NCBI GenBank assembly: GCA_030433005.1
Contig: JAUILQ010000026.1
Location: 1 to 64,000, forward strand
DNA: 64,000 nt
DNA from: Alphaproteobacteria bacterium
GTDB lineage: Bacteria; Pseudomonadota; Alphaproteobacteria; Kiloniellales; DSM-21159
Reading direction: 5' to 3'
Of the stretch, positions 19,562 through 28,718 are shown piece after piece. A program made the position numbers and the translations under genes. Each line of letters opens with the position of its first letter. Within the stretch, counting starts at the first letter, position 1. The notes below the pieces were generated by a model. It ran no database searches. It had not been told where the DNA came from and saw only the letters and a program-made list of their open reading frames with translations.

Positions 19562-20503
19562 TCAGTCGCCGGCGGGATCGCGCGCGGCGGGATCCCGCCC
19601 GGCGGGTGGGCGGGGGCCGGCCTCGGCCAGGGGATGGCGCTCGCGGACCAGGGAGCGCAGCCGCTCGTCGAGCACGTGGGTGTAGATCTGCGTCGTCGAG
19701 ATGTCGGCGTGGCCGAGCATCTGCTGGACCGCGCGCAGGTCGGCGCCGTGCGCCAGCAGGTGGCTGGCGAAGGCGTGGCGCAGCACGTGCGGCGAGACCT
19801 TGCCCGGCTCGATGCCGGCCTCGACCGCCAGCTCCTTGAGCAGCTGGGCGACGCGGTGGCGGGTCAGGTGCCCGTCGCCGCCGCGCGAGGGGAACAGCCA
19901 GCGCTCGTCGCCCGGCCGGCGCAGGAAGCCGCGCCGGGCCGGCTCGTAGGCGCGCAGCGCCTCGCGCGCCGGATCGCTGAGCGGGACCATGCGCTCGCGC
20001 CCGCCCTTGCCGGAGACGATCAGCAGGCGCGGGTCGCGCGCCACCGCCGCGGCCGGCAGCGCGACCAGCTCCGAGACCCGCAGGCCGGTGGCGTAGAGCA
20101 GCTCCAGGATGGCGACCAGCCGCAGGCCTTCCGGGCCCTGCCGCCGCCGCGCGGCCTCGAGCAGGCCGGTGACCTCCTGCTCGCTCAGGATCTTGGGCAG
20201 GCTGCGGCCCTGCCGCGGGCTGTCGATCTGCAGGGTCGGATCGTCCTGGCGCAGCTCCTCGCCGACCAGGAAGCGGTAGAACTGGCGCAGCGCCGACAGC
20301 CGCCGGGCCACGGTGCGCGGCGCCATGCCGGCCTTCTCGAGCGCCGCCAGGTAGCCGCGCAGATCGTCCGCGGTCGCGGTCGTCGGCGTGCGCCGCCGGC
20401 CGGCCAGGAAGCCGCCCAGGTGCTCGAGGTCGCGGCGATAGGCTTCCAAGGTATTGGCGGCCGCGCCGCGCTCGGCGGCGAGCATCTCGAGGAAGGGTTC
20501 CAC
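19562..20503 (-). CDS. xerD: Site-specific tyrosine recombinase XerD
   Basis: This protein of about 313 aa has a SAM-like DNA-binding N-domain and a catalytic domain with all six key residues: Arg in ATGLRVSEL, Lys in VSGKGGRER, His-x-x-Arg in SPHVLRHAFASH, His in MLGHADIS and the nucleophile Tyr in TTQIYTH. With XerC it resolves chromosome dimers at dif. Length and motifs fit a housekeeping Xer protein rather than a phage integrase. No ATG exists in the right place; GTG at 20503 is the only sensible start. The frame upstream runs through a neighbouring gene in another phase and is not real. Confidence 0.92.
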   Translation of the reverse strand: MEPFLEMLAAERGAAANTLEAYRRDLEHLGGFLAGRRRTPTTATADDLRGYLAALEKAGMAPRTVARRLSALRQFYRFLVGEELRQDDPTLQIDSPRQGRSLPKILSEQEVTGLLEAARRRQGPEGLRLVAILELLYATGLRVSELVALPAAAVARDPRLLIVSGKGGRERMVPLSDPAREALRAYEPARRGFLRRPGDERWLFPSRGGDGHLTRHRVAQLLKELAVEAGIEPGKVSPHVLRHAFASHLLAHGADLRAVQQMLGHADISTTQIYTHVLDERLRSLVRERHPLAEAGPRPPAGRDPAARDPAGD

Positions 20504-20586
20504 CTGCTCTAAGCGCGTCCTCTCGCGGTTCCCCCGTCCGCGTTGTCCGGGGCCGCGAGGCCCCTGCCCGCGCGCGGCGGGATCGC

Positions 20587-22470
20587 TCACAAACCTCTGG
20601 CCACTGCCGCTTCCATGGCGAGCGCGCGCGCCTCGCCGGGGCGGTCGACGCGGTTCAGCGCCTCGACCGCCTTGGCCGTCGGGTAGGGATGCCCGCCGAC
20701 GCCGTTCTCGGCGATGACGACCGTGGCGAGCAGGATGGCTTCGCCGAGCCGGCCGCCGGCTGCGGCCTGCTCGAGCGCCAGCAGGGTCGAGGTGCCGATC
20801 ATCGACCCTGCGGGCTCGCTGCCGATCAGCTCGCCGAAGGAAAGGGAATCGCTTTCGCCGAGCGCGTAGAGCAGGCCGCGCAGCGTGATCGTGTCGAGCG
20901 CCACCGCCTCCGGCGCGGCACCGGCCGCGAGGCGCGCCTCTCGCCAGCTCGACAGGTTCTGGGGGCCGCCCGGCACATCGGCGCCGGCAAGCCGCGCGAA
21001 GGGCCAGATCTCGACCAGCGCCTGGCGCGCCAGCGGATTGACCCCGGCGCTGCGGCGCAGCTCCTCGACCCAGGCGCCGGCCTGCTCGTAGCGCCCGGCG
21101 AGATAGAGGGCCCGGGCCGCGCTCGGGGCGACGCCGGTCAGCGCCGCGCTCGGCTGCAGATCGCCGACCAGCGGCGCGAAAAGCCGGGCGACGCCGAGCT
21201 CGACGCCGTCCGCCCGGGCGCTCTCCAGGGCCTGGCGCGCGAGGTCGGCGCGCGCCGCGCCCTGGCTCTGGCGCGCGGCGAGGAACAGCAGCGCGCGGGC
21301 CTGCGGGCCCGGCAGCCGGCCGGCGCGCTGGCCCGCCTCGGCCAGCTCGGCCTCTCCCGGCCGCGTCGACTCGAAGAAGCCGGTCAGCTCGTCGGCGGTG
21401 ATCGCACCCGCCGCGGCCGCCCGCTCGGCCAGCGCCAGGCGCCGGTCGCGCGCGAGGTCGCCGTCGCGCGCCGCCATCGCCAGAACCGCGGGGTCGCGGC
21501 TGTCCTGCCAGCCGACCGGCGGCGCGAGATCGCTGCCCAGCACCAGCGCCACGTTGAGCGGCGTCGGCGCCGGGTCGGCCGGCGCCTTGCCGTAGCCCAG
21601 GGCGGCGGCGGCCAGCGCCGAGAAGCCCTGGTCGGCGCCCTCGCCGCTCTCGCGCAGCAGGTCGAGGCCGAGCAGCGCCGCGTCGGCCTCGCCGCTGGCG
21701 GCCTGGCAGGCGACCTGGGCCTTGGTCCAGAAGCTGTCGGCCGGCGCCCGCGCGACGCCGTCGCGCGCGCTCGCGCAGGCGCGGCCGTAGTCGCCGGTCA
21801 GCAGGTTCGCCTGGGTCTTCAGCTTGAGCACGGCCGGCGCGCCGGCGGCCTCGCCCGCGACCAGGTCGAGCAGGGCCCCGAGATAGGCCGCCTCGCCGAG
21901 CGCCAGCAGCGCCTCGCCGCGCAGCACCAGCAGGTTCTGCCCGGCGGCGCCGTCCGCCGCGGCGACCGGGCGCAGCGAACGGCCGGGGGTCTCGGCCTCG
22001 GAGAGCAGCGCGCGCAGCGCCAGGGTACGCAGGGTCGGGCTGTCGACGCCGCCGGACAGGCGCTCGAGCAGCGTCGCGACGGTCTCGCGCCGGCTGCCGC
22101 GCCACAGACCGTGGCCGAGCCCGCCGTCCTCCCGGGTCCAGAGACCCAGGCCCTCCGGCACCTCGGCGCCGTCGAGCGGCCCGCCCAGGCCGGCGCCGCC
22201 GCCGAGACCGGACTGGCCGCCGAAGCCGCCCTGCGGCACGCCCTGCGCCGTGCCCCCCTGCGACGGGCTCCCGCTGGAGGGGGCCTGGGGAATCTGCTGC
22301 AGCTGGAACAGCTGGATCGGGCCCGAGCCCTGGCCCGAACTCTGCGCCACAGTCTGCGCGACCGCGCGGCCCGGCGCGCTGTCCGCCAGGCAGAAAGCGG
22401 CGAGGCCGACCGCCGCGGCCAGCAGGGCGACCCGCCGGCGAGGCCCGGCGTCAGCGCGGAAACTGGTCAT
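20587..22470 (-). CDS. Secreted alpha-helical repeat protein (conserved hypothetical)
   Basis: This 627-aa protein has a signal peptide (RRRVALLAAAVGLAAFCLAD) and a Gln/Gly-rich low-complexity segment near residues 40-95. The rest is an Ala/Leu/Glu-rich helical array resembling degenerate TPR/HEAT-like repeats, with no catalytic motif. It is likely a periplasmic scaffold. It overlaps the end of the 46-aa membrane protein gene by 20 bases and is followed 83 bases later by xerD. Position between xerD and the divergent aroK is seen in other Rhodospirillales genomes as far as I recall. Function unknown. Confidence 0.82.
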   Translation of the reverse strand: MTSFRADAGPRRRVALLAAAVGLAAFCLADSAPGRAVAQTVAQSSGQGSGPIQLFQLQQIPQAPSSGSPSQGGTAQGVPQGGFGGQSGLGGGAGLGGPLDGAEVPEGLGLWTREDGGLGHGLWRGSRRETVATLLERLSGGVDSPTLRTLALRALLSEAETPGRSLRPVAAADGAAGQNLLVLRGEALLALGEAAYLGALLDLVAGEAAGAPAVLKLKTQANLLTGDYGRACASARDGVARAPADSFWTKAQVACQAASGEADAALLGLDLLRESGEGADQGFSALAAAALGYGKAPADPAPTPLNVALVLGSDLAPPVGWQDSRDPAVLAMAARDGDLARDRRLALAERAAAAGAITADELTGFFESTRPGEAELAEAGQRAGRLPGPQARALLFLAARQSQGAARADLARQALESARADGVELGVARLFAPLVGDLQPSAALTGVAPSAARALYLAGRYEQAGAWVEELRRSAGVNPLARQALVEIWPFARLAGADVPGGPQNLSSWREARLAAGAAPEAVALDTITLRGLLYALGESDSLSFGELIGSEPAGSMIGTSTLLALEQAAAGGRLGEAILLATVVIAENGVGGHPYPTAKAVEALNRVDRPGEARALAMEAAVARGL

Positions 22471-22591
22471 TCGGCAGCACCTTCTCGACCCGCGATTCCG
22501 GCGGCGGAATGTCGATGAACAGCAGGGCGACCGCCCCACCGCCCACCAGCAGGAGCACCAGCAGCAAGACCATCGCTCCGAACCGTCCCAT
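22451..22591 (-). CDS. 46-aa single-span membrane protein upstream of the repeat protein
   Basis: The ORF encodes MGRFGAMVLL, a Leu/Val/Gly-rich transmembrane helix, then a periplasmic tail with PPPESRVEKVLP and an end NDQFPR. The tail has high local conservation character (Pro-rich, then charged) rather than random sequence. Its last 20 bases overlap the start of the secreted repeat protein gene in a different frame, which implies translational coupling. It was too short for standard ORF calling. The two probably work together at the inner membrane and periplasm. Function unknown. Confidence 0.65.
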   Translation of the reverse strand: MGRFGAMVLLLVLLLVGGGAVALLFIDIPPPESRVEKVLPNDQFPR

Positions 22592-22866
22592 CGCCTCGTC
22601 GAACTCCTGGCTGCATTGCGGTCACCCCGGCTTTCTAGCAATCCGCCGGAGTCGAGGCCATGGCCCGTCTGCGGCCCGGCTGCGCGCGGCGGCCTGCTCT
22701 CGGGATTATGGTAGATCCGAGTATGGCCGATTTGCGGCGTTCCGCCGCGGCCGGCGGTCCGGCGGCGCCGGCGACGAGGAAGCCAGGCGGCGGACCGGAC
22801 GGAAACCGCCCCCTCCGAAACTGCCCCCTCTCGGAGGCGGCGCCGAGAGGTTATAGTCCCGCGGTC

Positions 22867-23436
22867 ATGTCGAGCCTGGTCGAGACCCGAGAGACGCGCC
22901 CCCCGCCGCCCGACGCCCGCAGCATCGTGCTGGTCGGCCTGATGGGCGCCGGCAAGTCCTGCATCGGCCGGCGCCTGGCGCAGCGCCTGGGGCTGCGCTT
23001 CGTCGACGCCGACAGCGAGATCGAGGCGGCCGCCGGCTGCAGCATTCCGGAGATCTTCGAGCGCCACGGCGAGGCCGCGTTCCGCGACGGCGAGCGCAAG
23101 GTCATCGCGCGGCTGCTCGACGAGCCGGAGCGCCGGGTGCTGGCGACCGGCGGCGGCGCCTTCATGGACGCCGGCACCCGCGCGGCGATCGCCGCGGCCG
23201 GCGTCTCGGTCTGGCTGCGCGCCGACCTGGAGCTGCTGCTGCGCCGCACCGGCCGCCGCGGCAACCGGCCGCTGCTGCGCAACGGCAACCCGCGCGAGAT
23301 CCTGTCGCGCTTGATCGGCGAGCGCTATCCCGTGTACGCCCAGGCCGACATCACGGTCGACAGCCTCGATGCGCCGCCCGAGCAGACCGTGGAGCGGGTC
23401 GCCGAGGCCCTGGCCGAATACGGAGCCCTGACGTGA
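22867..23436 (+). CDS. aroK: Shikimate kinase
   Basis: This 189-aa kinase has the Walker A loop GLMGAGKSCIG, the shikimate-binding region DADSEIEAAAG with FRDGE, the GGG loop in ATGGGAF, and the lid Arg segment. It phosphorylates shikimate on the way to chorismate and the aromatic amino acids. The frame is open from 22660, but ATG 22867 gives the standard length plus a short N-terminal tail. Its TGA overlaps the GTG start of aroB (GTGA), so the two are co-translated. Confidence 0.95.
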   Translation: MSSLVETRETRPPPPDARSIVLVGLMGAGKSCIGRRLAQRLGLRFVDADSEIEAAAGCSIPEIFERHGEAAFRDGERKVIARLLDEPERRVLATGGGAFMDAGTRAAIAAAGVSVWLRADLELLLRRTGRRGNRPLLRNGNPREILSRLIGERYPVYAQADITVDSLDAPPEQTVERVAEALAEYGALT

Positions 23437-24590
23437 ACCAGGTCGAGCGCCTGTCCGTCGCCCTGGACGAGCGGCGGTACGACATCCTGATCGGCGAGGA
23501 TCTGATCGCGCGCGCCGGCGAGCACATGGCACCGCTGGCGCAAGCCGCCGGCGGCGGGCGCCGGGTCATGATCGTCACCGACGAGACGGTCGCCGGCCTG
23601 CACCTCGGCACGCTGGAGCGCGCGCTCGCCGGTGCCGGCATCGCCGCCGAGGCCTTCGTCGTGCCGCCCGGCGAGGCAAGCAAGGATTTCGCCACGCTGC
23701 AGCACCTCTGCGAGCGCCTGCTGGAAGCCGGGCTCGACCGGCGCAGCCTGCTGGTCGCTCTCGGCGGCGGCGTGGTCGGCGACCTGACGGGCTTCGCCGC
23801 GGCGATCCTGCTGCGCGGCATCGACTTCGTGCAGATCCCGACGACCCTGCTGGCCCAGGTCGACAGCTCGGTCGGCGGCAAGACCGGCATCGACACGCCG
23901 CAGGGCAAGAACCTGGTCGGCGCCTTCCACCAGCCGCGCCTGGTGCTGGCCGACACCGGCGCGCTGGCCAGCCTGCCGCGCCGCGAGATGCTGGCCGGCT
24001 ACGCCGAGGTCGCCAAGTACGGCCTGCTCGGCGACGCCGGCTTCTTCCACTGGCTGCAGGGCCACGGCCACGCCGTGGTCGAGGGCGAGCCGAACGCGCT
24101 GCGCCAGGCCGTGCTGACCTCGTGCCGCGCCAAGGCCGCGGTGGTCGCCGCCGACGAGCGCGAGGCCGGCCAGCGGGCCCTGCTCAACCTCGGCCACACC
24201 TTCGCTCACGCCCTCGAGATCGAGTGCGGCTTCGGCCAGGACCTGCTGCACGGCGAGGCCGTGGCGATCGGCATGACCCTGGCCTTCGAGCTCTCGGCGC
24301 AGCTCGGGCACTGCCCGCCGGAGGACGCCGACGCCGTGCGCCGGCACCTCGCCGCCGTCGACCTGCCGACCGGCTTCGGGCGTCTCGGCGGCCGGGCCTG
24401 GACCGCCGAGCGGCTGATCGAGCACATGCGCAAGGACAAGAAGGCGAGCGGCGGCCGCCTGACCTTCGTGCTGGCGCGCCGCATCGGCGAGGCCTTCGTC
24501 AGCCGCGACGTCGACGAGGCCGAGGTCGCGCATCTGCTGACCGAGGCGATCACCCAGACCGCCCCGCCGCTCGACCTGGCGGGCGAATAG
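23433..24590 (+). CDS. aroB: 3-dehydroquinate synthase
   Basis: This 385-aa enzyme turns DAHP into 3-dehydroquinate with bound NAD and a divalent metal. The conserved GGGVVGDLTGFAA loop, PTTLLAQVDSSVGGKTGID, the metal ligand region in NLGHTFAHALE and LLHGEAVAIGM are all present. It starts with GTG inside the stop of aroK. The CNNM gene follows after 21 bases, so a three-gene transcript is likely. This fused order of aroK and aroB is the rule in proteobacteria. Confidence 0.97.
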   Translation: MNQVERLSVALDERRYDILIGEDLIARAGEHMAPLAQAAGGGRRVMIVTDETVAGLHLGTLERALAGAGIAAEAFVVPPGEASKDFATLQHLCERLLEAGLDRRSLLVALGGGVVGDLTGFAAAILLRGIDFVQIPTTLLAQVDSSVGGKTGIDTPQGKNLVGAFHQPRLVLADTGALASLPRREMLAGYAEVAKYGLLGDAGFFHWLQGHGHAVVEGEPNALRQAVLTSCRAKAAVVAADEREAGQRALLNLGHTFAHALEIECGFGQDLLHGEAVAIGMTLAFELSAQLGHCPPEDADAVRRHLAAVDLPTGFGRLGGRAWTAERLIEHMRKDKKASGGRLTFVLARRIGEAFVSRDVDEAEVAHLLTEAITQTAPPLDLAGE

Positions 24591-24611
24591 CGCGGAACGC
24601 TCCCGAGGACC

Positions 24612-25919
24612 ATGGAAACCGAGCAGCTTCTCGTCATCGGCGCGATCGTCGCGCTGCTTGTCCTGTCGGCCTTCTTCTCCGGCTCCGAGACCTCGCTGAC
24701 CGCGGCCTCGCGGGCGCGCATGCACACGCTGCAGCAGCAGGGCAAGAAGCGCGCGGAGCTGGTCAACCGGCTGTGGGAGCAGAAGGAGAAGCTGATCGGC
24801 GCGATCCTGCTCGGCAACAACCTGGTCAACATCCTTGCCTCGTCGCTGGCGACCTCGCTGCTGATCTCGCTGGTCGGCGACACCGGCGTCGCCTACGCCA
24901 CGCTGGGCATGACCCTGCTGGTGCTGGTCTTCGCCGAGGTGCTGCCCAAGACCTACGCGCTGCACCACGCCGACCGCATGGCCCTGGTCGTGGCGCCGAT
25001 CATCAACGCCGTGGTCTTCCTGTTCAGCCCGGTGACCCGGCTGGTCCAGCTGGTGGTCACCGGCACGCTGCACCTGTTCGGCGCCAAGTTCGACGCGACC
25101 TACGGCACCGAGCGCTGGGAGGAGGAGGTGCGCGGCGCCATCGAGCTCAACCACGACGGCGGCGACGAGGGCAACCGGGAGGAGCGCGACATGCTGCGCT
25201 CGATCCTCGACCTCGGCAACGTCGAGGTCGGCGAGATCATGGTGCACCGGCGCAACGTCATCGCCATCGACAGCGAGCAGCCGCCCGAGAAGATCGTCGA
25301 GCAGGTCCTCGACAGCCCCTACACGCGCATCCCGCTGTGGCGCGGCAAGTTCGACGACATCGTCGGCGTGCTGCACGTCAAGGCGCTGCTGCGCGCCGTC
25401 CAGGCGCGCGCCGGCAAGGTCGAGGGCCTCGACGTCGGCGCGATCGCCGCCGAGCCCTGGTTCATCCCCGATTCCACCGACCTGCTGTCGCAGCTGCAGG
25501 CCTTCCGCCAGCGCAAGGAGCACTTCGCGATCGTCGTCGACGAGTACGGCGAGGTGCTCGGCATCGTGACGCTGGAGGACATCCTGGAGGAGATCGTCGG
25601 CGAGATCAGCGACGAGCACGACGTCAAGGTCGCCGGCGTCGAGCTGCTCTCCGACGGCTCGGCGGTCGTGCACGGCACCGTGACGCTGCGAGACCTCAAC
25701 CGCCACAGCGGCTGGAAGCTGCCCGACCAGGAGGCCTCGACCGTGGCCGGGCTGATCCTGCACGAGGCGCGCTGCATCCCCGAGATCGGCCAGCGCTTCG
25801 CGTTCCACGGCTTCGCCTTCGAGATCCTCGGCCGCCAGCGCAACCAGATCACCCTGGTCAAGATCACCAAGCTGACGGAAGAGGAGGCGGCGGACCCGGC
25901 CGAGGCGGCGGCGAAGTAG
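24612..25919 (+). CDS. CNNM/HlyC-CorC family membrane protein with CBS pair
   Basis: This 435-aa protein has an N-terminal DUF21/CNNM membrane domain (three to four helices, residues about 1-180), then two CBS domains (about 200-330) and a C-terminal CorC_HlyC domain (about 345-420). Such proteins are linked to Mg2+ or Co2+ efflux and were once mis-named hemolysins. The CBS pair probably senses ATP-Mg or another adenosyl ligand. It follows aroB by 21 bases. The transport direction and ion are not shown by the sequence. Confidence 0.9.
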   Translation: METEQLLVIGAIVALLVLSAFFSGSETSLTAASRARMHTLQQQGKKRAELVNRLWEQKEKLIGAILLGNNLVNILASSLATSLLISLVGDTGVAYATLGMTLLVLVFAEVLPKTYALHHADRMALVVAPIINAVVFLFSPVTRLVQLVVTGTLHLFGAKFDATYGTERWEEEVRGAIELNHDGGDEGNREERDMLRSILDLGNVEVGEIMVHRRNVIAIDSEQPPEKIVEQVLDSPYTRIPLWRGKFDDIVGVLHVKALLRAVQARAGKVEGLDVGAIAAEPWFIPDSTDLLSQLQAFRQRKEHFAIVVDEYGEVLGIVTLEDILEEIVGEISDEHDVKVAGVELLSDGSAVVHGTVTLRDLNRHSGWKLPDQEASTVAGLILHEARCIPEIGQRFAFHGFAFEILGRQRNQITLVKITKLTEEEAADPAEAAAK

Positions 25920-26098
25920 CGCCTGCAGCCGATGCGCGTGCCGCAGGCGGTGCGGCACCACCGCCGTTACACCCGCTCGGCTTGACCGGGCCCCGGGGCC
26001 GGCCCACACTGTCCGGCCAGGGCCCCGGTCTTCGAGATGCGGTGCGAGCCCCCGTGCGACGCCGCTGGATGCCGGCCCTCACGACTGCGGAGGATGCC

Positions 26099-26545
26099 GT
26101 GCAACGTCATATCGTCCCGGACATCGTTCACGATCAGGCGCTCTACTTCCTGCAGCCCGACGACAGCGTCGCCGAAGCCGTCAAGCTGATGACCGAGCAG
26201 CGCATCGGCGCCGTCATGGTGGTGCGCGACGGCAAGCTCGCCGGCATCTTCACCGAGCGCGACGTGGTCACCCGCGTGGTCAGCGCCGGCCGCGACGCCG
26301 CGGCGACGCCGCTGGGCGAGGTGATGACCGAATCGCCCCGGGCGATCGGCCCGCGCGACACGCCGGGCTATGCGCTCGAGCTGATGAGCGAGATGGGCTG
26401 CCGCCACCTGCCGGTGCTCGACGCCGACGACATCGTCGGGATGGTCTCGATCCGCGACCTCTACGGCGCGGTCCGCGACGAGCTGGAGCAGGATCTCAAG
26501 CAGCGCGACGCCCTGCTGTTCGACACCAGCTACGGCGTCGGCTGA
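26099..26545 (+). CDS. CBS-pair regulatory protein
   Basis: This protein of about 148 aa consists almost wholly of two CBS motifs, each with the characteristic GIFTERDVVTRVV and GMVSIRDLYGAV endings. Stand-alone CBS pairs bind adenosyl nucleotides and modulate partner enzymes. GTG 26099 was chosen because a Shine-Dalgarno GGAGG lies a few bases upstream; an ATG at 26069 is also in frame and would place that motif inside the gene. It lies 179 bases behind the CNNM gene and may be a separate unit. No partner can be named. Confidence 0.85.
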   Translation: MQRHIVPDIVHDQALYFLQPDDSVAEAVKLMTEQRIGAVMVVRDGKLAGIFTERDVVTRVVSAGRDAAATPLGEVMTESPRAIGPRDTPGYALELMSEMGCRHLPVLDADDIVGMVSIRDLYGAVRDELEQDLKQRDALLFDTSYGVG

Positions 26546-26603
26546 GGCCCCCCGCCCCGCCGGGATCGCGCGAGGCCTCCGGCCGCGCAGGCCGCGCGGA
26601 CCG

Positions 26604-26631
26604 TTGACCGCCGACGCGGCCTGCCTATCAT
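26604..26631 (+). promoter_or_regulatory. Candidate promoter for the DUF2889 gene
   Basis: TTGACC (26604-26609) is followed after 16 bases by TATCAT (26626-26631). The predicted start lies about 30 bases before ATG 26671. It is a good match at slightly short spacing. Confidence 0.5.
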
Positions 26632-26670
26632 CGCGCCCGCGCTGCTGAACTCTTCGGATTGGATCTCCCG

Positions 26671-27258
26671 ATGCCCCTGTCGCCGCCCGTCGCGCGCCGG
26701 CCCGTGCACAACCGCCGCTACGACTTCCAGGCCTTCCAGCGGGAGGACGGTCTCTGGGACATCGACGCCCACCTGGTCGACAGCAAGAGCTACGGCTTCG
26801 ACAACGCCTACCGCGGGCGCGTCGAGGCCGGCGAACCGATCCACGGCATGTGGCTGCGCCTGACCATCGACGAGGACTTCCTGATCCACGGCATCGAGGC
26901 GGTGTCCGACCACACGCCCTTCGCGACCTGTCCGCAGATCACCCCGAATTTCCGGAAGATGGTCGGCGAGCGCATCGCTCCGGGCTGGCGCAATAAGGTG
27001 CGCGAGAAGCTCGGCGGCACCGAGGGCTGCACCCACCTGGTGGAGATGCTCGGCGCGCTCGGCACCGTCGCCTTCCAGGCCGTCTTCCCGTCGCGCGAGC
27101 GCAGCGGCAAGAACGCGCCGCGACCCGGGCGCCGGCCGGCGCTGATCGACAGCTGCTACGCCTTCGCCTCGGACGGCCCGGTGGTCAGGCGCGAATGGCC
27201 GGAGTTCTACACCGGCCCGGACCGGCCGGACGGGACGGCCGGGGGCGCGGCGGAGTAA
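26671..27258 (+). CDS. DUF2889 domain protein
   Basis: This protein of about 195 aa has the DUF2889 layout: RRYDFQAFQREDGLWDIDAHLVD-type start, MWLRLTIDEDF, then a conserved Cys-containing region (ATCPQITP) and GCTHLVEML. Function of the family is unknown; members are cytoplasmic and often lie near metabolism genes. ATG 26671 was preferred to an upstream in-frame TTG at 26659, given the promoter position. It runs toward the minus-strand bolA gene with only five bases between their ends. Confidence 0.85.
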   Translation: MPLSPPVARRPVHNRRYDFQAFQREDGLWDIDAHLVDSKSYGFDNAYRGRVEAGEPIHGMWLRLTIDEDFLIHGIEAVSDHTPFATCPQITPNFRKMVGERIAPGWRNKVREKLGGTEGCTHLVEMLGALGTVAFQAVFPSRERSGKNAPRPGRRPALIDSCYAFASDGPVVRREWPEFYTGPDRPDGTAGGAAE

Positions 27259-27263
27259 GGACC

Positions 27264-27569
27264 TCAGCCGCCGCGTGCGGCGGCCTCCGCCGGCGTGCGG
27301 GTGAACAGCTGCAGGGCGTGCAGGCCGCTGTCGAACTCTGCGGAGAGCAGGCCGTTGACCAGCCGCTGGCGGTCGACCCGCGACAGCCCCTCGAAGCGCT
27401 CGGAGACCACCGTCACCCGGAAATGCGTCTCGCCCTCCGGCCGCGCGCCGGCATGGCCGGCGTGGCGATGGGAATCGTCCTGGACCTCGAGGCTGCTCGG
27501 CGCGAGCGCCTCGGTGAGCCGCGCCTCGATGCGCCGGGCGCGCGAGGGGGAGGGGGCATCTGAGGACAT
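27264..27569 (-). CDS. bolA: BolA-family protein
   Basis: This 101-aa protein has the BolA core: RIEARLTEAL, the His-containing loop DDSHRHAGH, GETHFRVTVVSERFEG and the final helix VNGLLSAEF. BolA proteins pair with monothiol glutaredoxins through a shared [2Fe-2S] cluster and tune iron and stress responses. The conserved His residues near position 35-40 are present. A dithiol glutaredoxin is encoded at 3168, but the monothiol partner GrxD is not in the window. Confidence 0.92.
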   Translation of the reverse strand: MSSDAPSPSRARRIEARLTEALAPSSLEVQDDSHRHAGHAGARPEGETHFRVTVVSERFEGLSRVDRQRLVNGLLSAEFDSGLHALQLFTRTPAEAAARGG

Positions 27570-27724
27570 GGCGGGCTCTCCGTTTCGGCAGGGGGCGTCG
27601 GGCCGGGCCGGTGATAGTGTCGCCGGTGGTAGTGTGCCGGCGCCGCCGAGGCAAGAGCGCCGTCGGCGCGCCCCCGCCCCGCCCTCACGGCGTTCGCAGC
27701 CCTGCCGATGACCTCCTGCCGCCG

Positions 27725-28618
27725 ATGACTCCGTCCTCCGATCCCGCGCGCCGACGCCAGGCGCTGCTGCTGCTGCTCGGCCTGGTCGTGCTGTGGGGCG
27801 CCAACTGGCCGATCATGAAGATCGGCCTCGGCTACATCCCGCCCTTCTGGTTCGCCGCGGCGCGTCTGGCGCTGGGCGCCGCGACGCTGTTCGCGCTGCT
27901 GGCGGCGCTCGGCCGGCTGCGCCTGCCGCCGCGCGGCGACCTGCCGGTCGTGCTCAGTGTCGGCCTGCTGCAGATGGCCGGCTTCCTGGCGATGGTCAAC
28001 CTGGCGCTGCTGACCGTCGAGGCCGGCCGCTCGGCGGTGCTCGCCTACACCACGCCGCTGTGGGTGGCGCCGGCGGCGATCCTGCTGCTCGGCGAACGGA
28101 TGACCCCGCTCAAGGCTCTTGGCCTGGCGCTCGGCCTGGCCGGGCTCGCCGGGCTGTTCAATCCGCTGCAGTTCGCCTGGGACGACCGCGAGACGCTGCT
28201 CGGCAACGGCGCGCTGCTGCTGGCGGCGCTGCTCTGGTCCGGGGCGATCCTGCAGGTCCGCGGCCACCGCTGGACCGCGAGCCCGCTCGAGCTGGCCCCC
28301 TGGCAGATGCTCGTCGCCCTGGTGCCGCTGGTCGGCGCCGCGCTGGTCCTGGAGCACCTTGCCTGGCTGACCTGGTCGTGGGAGCTCGGCGCGGTGCTCG
28401 CCTACAACGGCCCGCTGGCCAGCGCCTTCTGCTACTGGGCGGCGGTCATGGTGACCCGGGACCTGCCGGCGATCACCACCTCGCTCGGCTTTCTCGGCGT
28501 GCCGCTGTGCGGCGTCCTGGCCTCGAGCCTTTGGCTCGGCGAAACGCTGACGTTCAGCCTGCTGGGCGGCCTCGCGGGAATCCTGGCGGGGCTCGCGCTG
28601 GTCAACCTGGCCGACTAG
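27725..28618 (+). CDS. EamA/DMT-family permease
   Basis: This 297-aa protein has ten predicted membrane helices in two EamA repeats, each beginning with the small-residue helix that follows the Trp-Gly-Asn pattern (VVLWGANWP). It should export or exchange small metabolites. The frame is open further upstream, but ATG 27725 gives the normal short N-terminal cytoplasmic tail. It is divergent from bolA over a 155-base gap. Substrate unknown. Confidence 0.88.
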   Translation: MTPSSDPARRRQALLLLLGLVVLWGANWPIMKIGLGYIPPFWFAAARLALGAATLFALLAALGRLRLPPRGDLPVVLSVGLLQMAGFLAMVNLALLTVEAGRSAVLAYTTPLWVAPAAILLLGERMTPLKALGLALGLAGLAGLFNPLQFAWDDRETLLGNGALLLAALLWSGAILQVRGHRWTASPLELAPWQMLVALVPLVGAALVLEHLAWLTWSWELGAVLAYNGPLASAFCYWAAVMVTRDLPAITTSLGFLGVPLCGVLASSLWLGETLTFSLLGGLAGILAGLALVNLAD

Positions 28619-28683
28619 CGCGGCCGCTGAGACGCGCGCCCGCCGGCGGCTGCGACACGGCCGCCGGGGATGGCTGGCATGCC

Positions 28684-28712
28684 TTGTCGCACCGCGGCGC
28701 GCTGGCCATACT
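28684..28712 (+). promoter_or_regulatory. Candidate promoter producing a leaderless J-domain mRNA
   Basis: TTGTCG (28684-28689), a 17-base spacer and CATACT (28707-28712) form a plausible promoter. The expected start, six to seven bases after the -10, coincides with the ATG at 28719, so the mRNA could be leaderless. No Shine-Dalgarno was seen before this ATG, which agrees. Confidence 0.45.
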
Positions 28713-28718
28713 TTGGCC

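Noticed and set aside
19562..20503. Integrase of a mobile element
   Set aside because: The tyrosine recombinase has XerD length and motifs, lies in conserved housekeeping context, and no attachment repeats or phage genes were seen.
20587..23532. Very long minus-strand frame of 981 codons
   Set aside because: Only the part from 22470 on has a signal peptide and normal composition. The upstream part crosses aroK in antisense and is Arg-rich, a GC-rich shadow.
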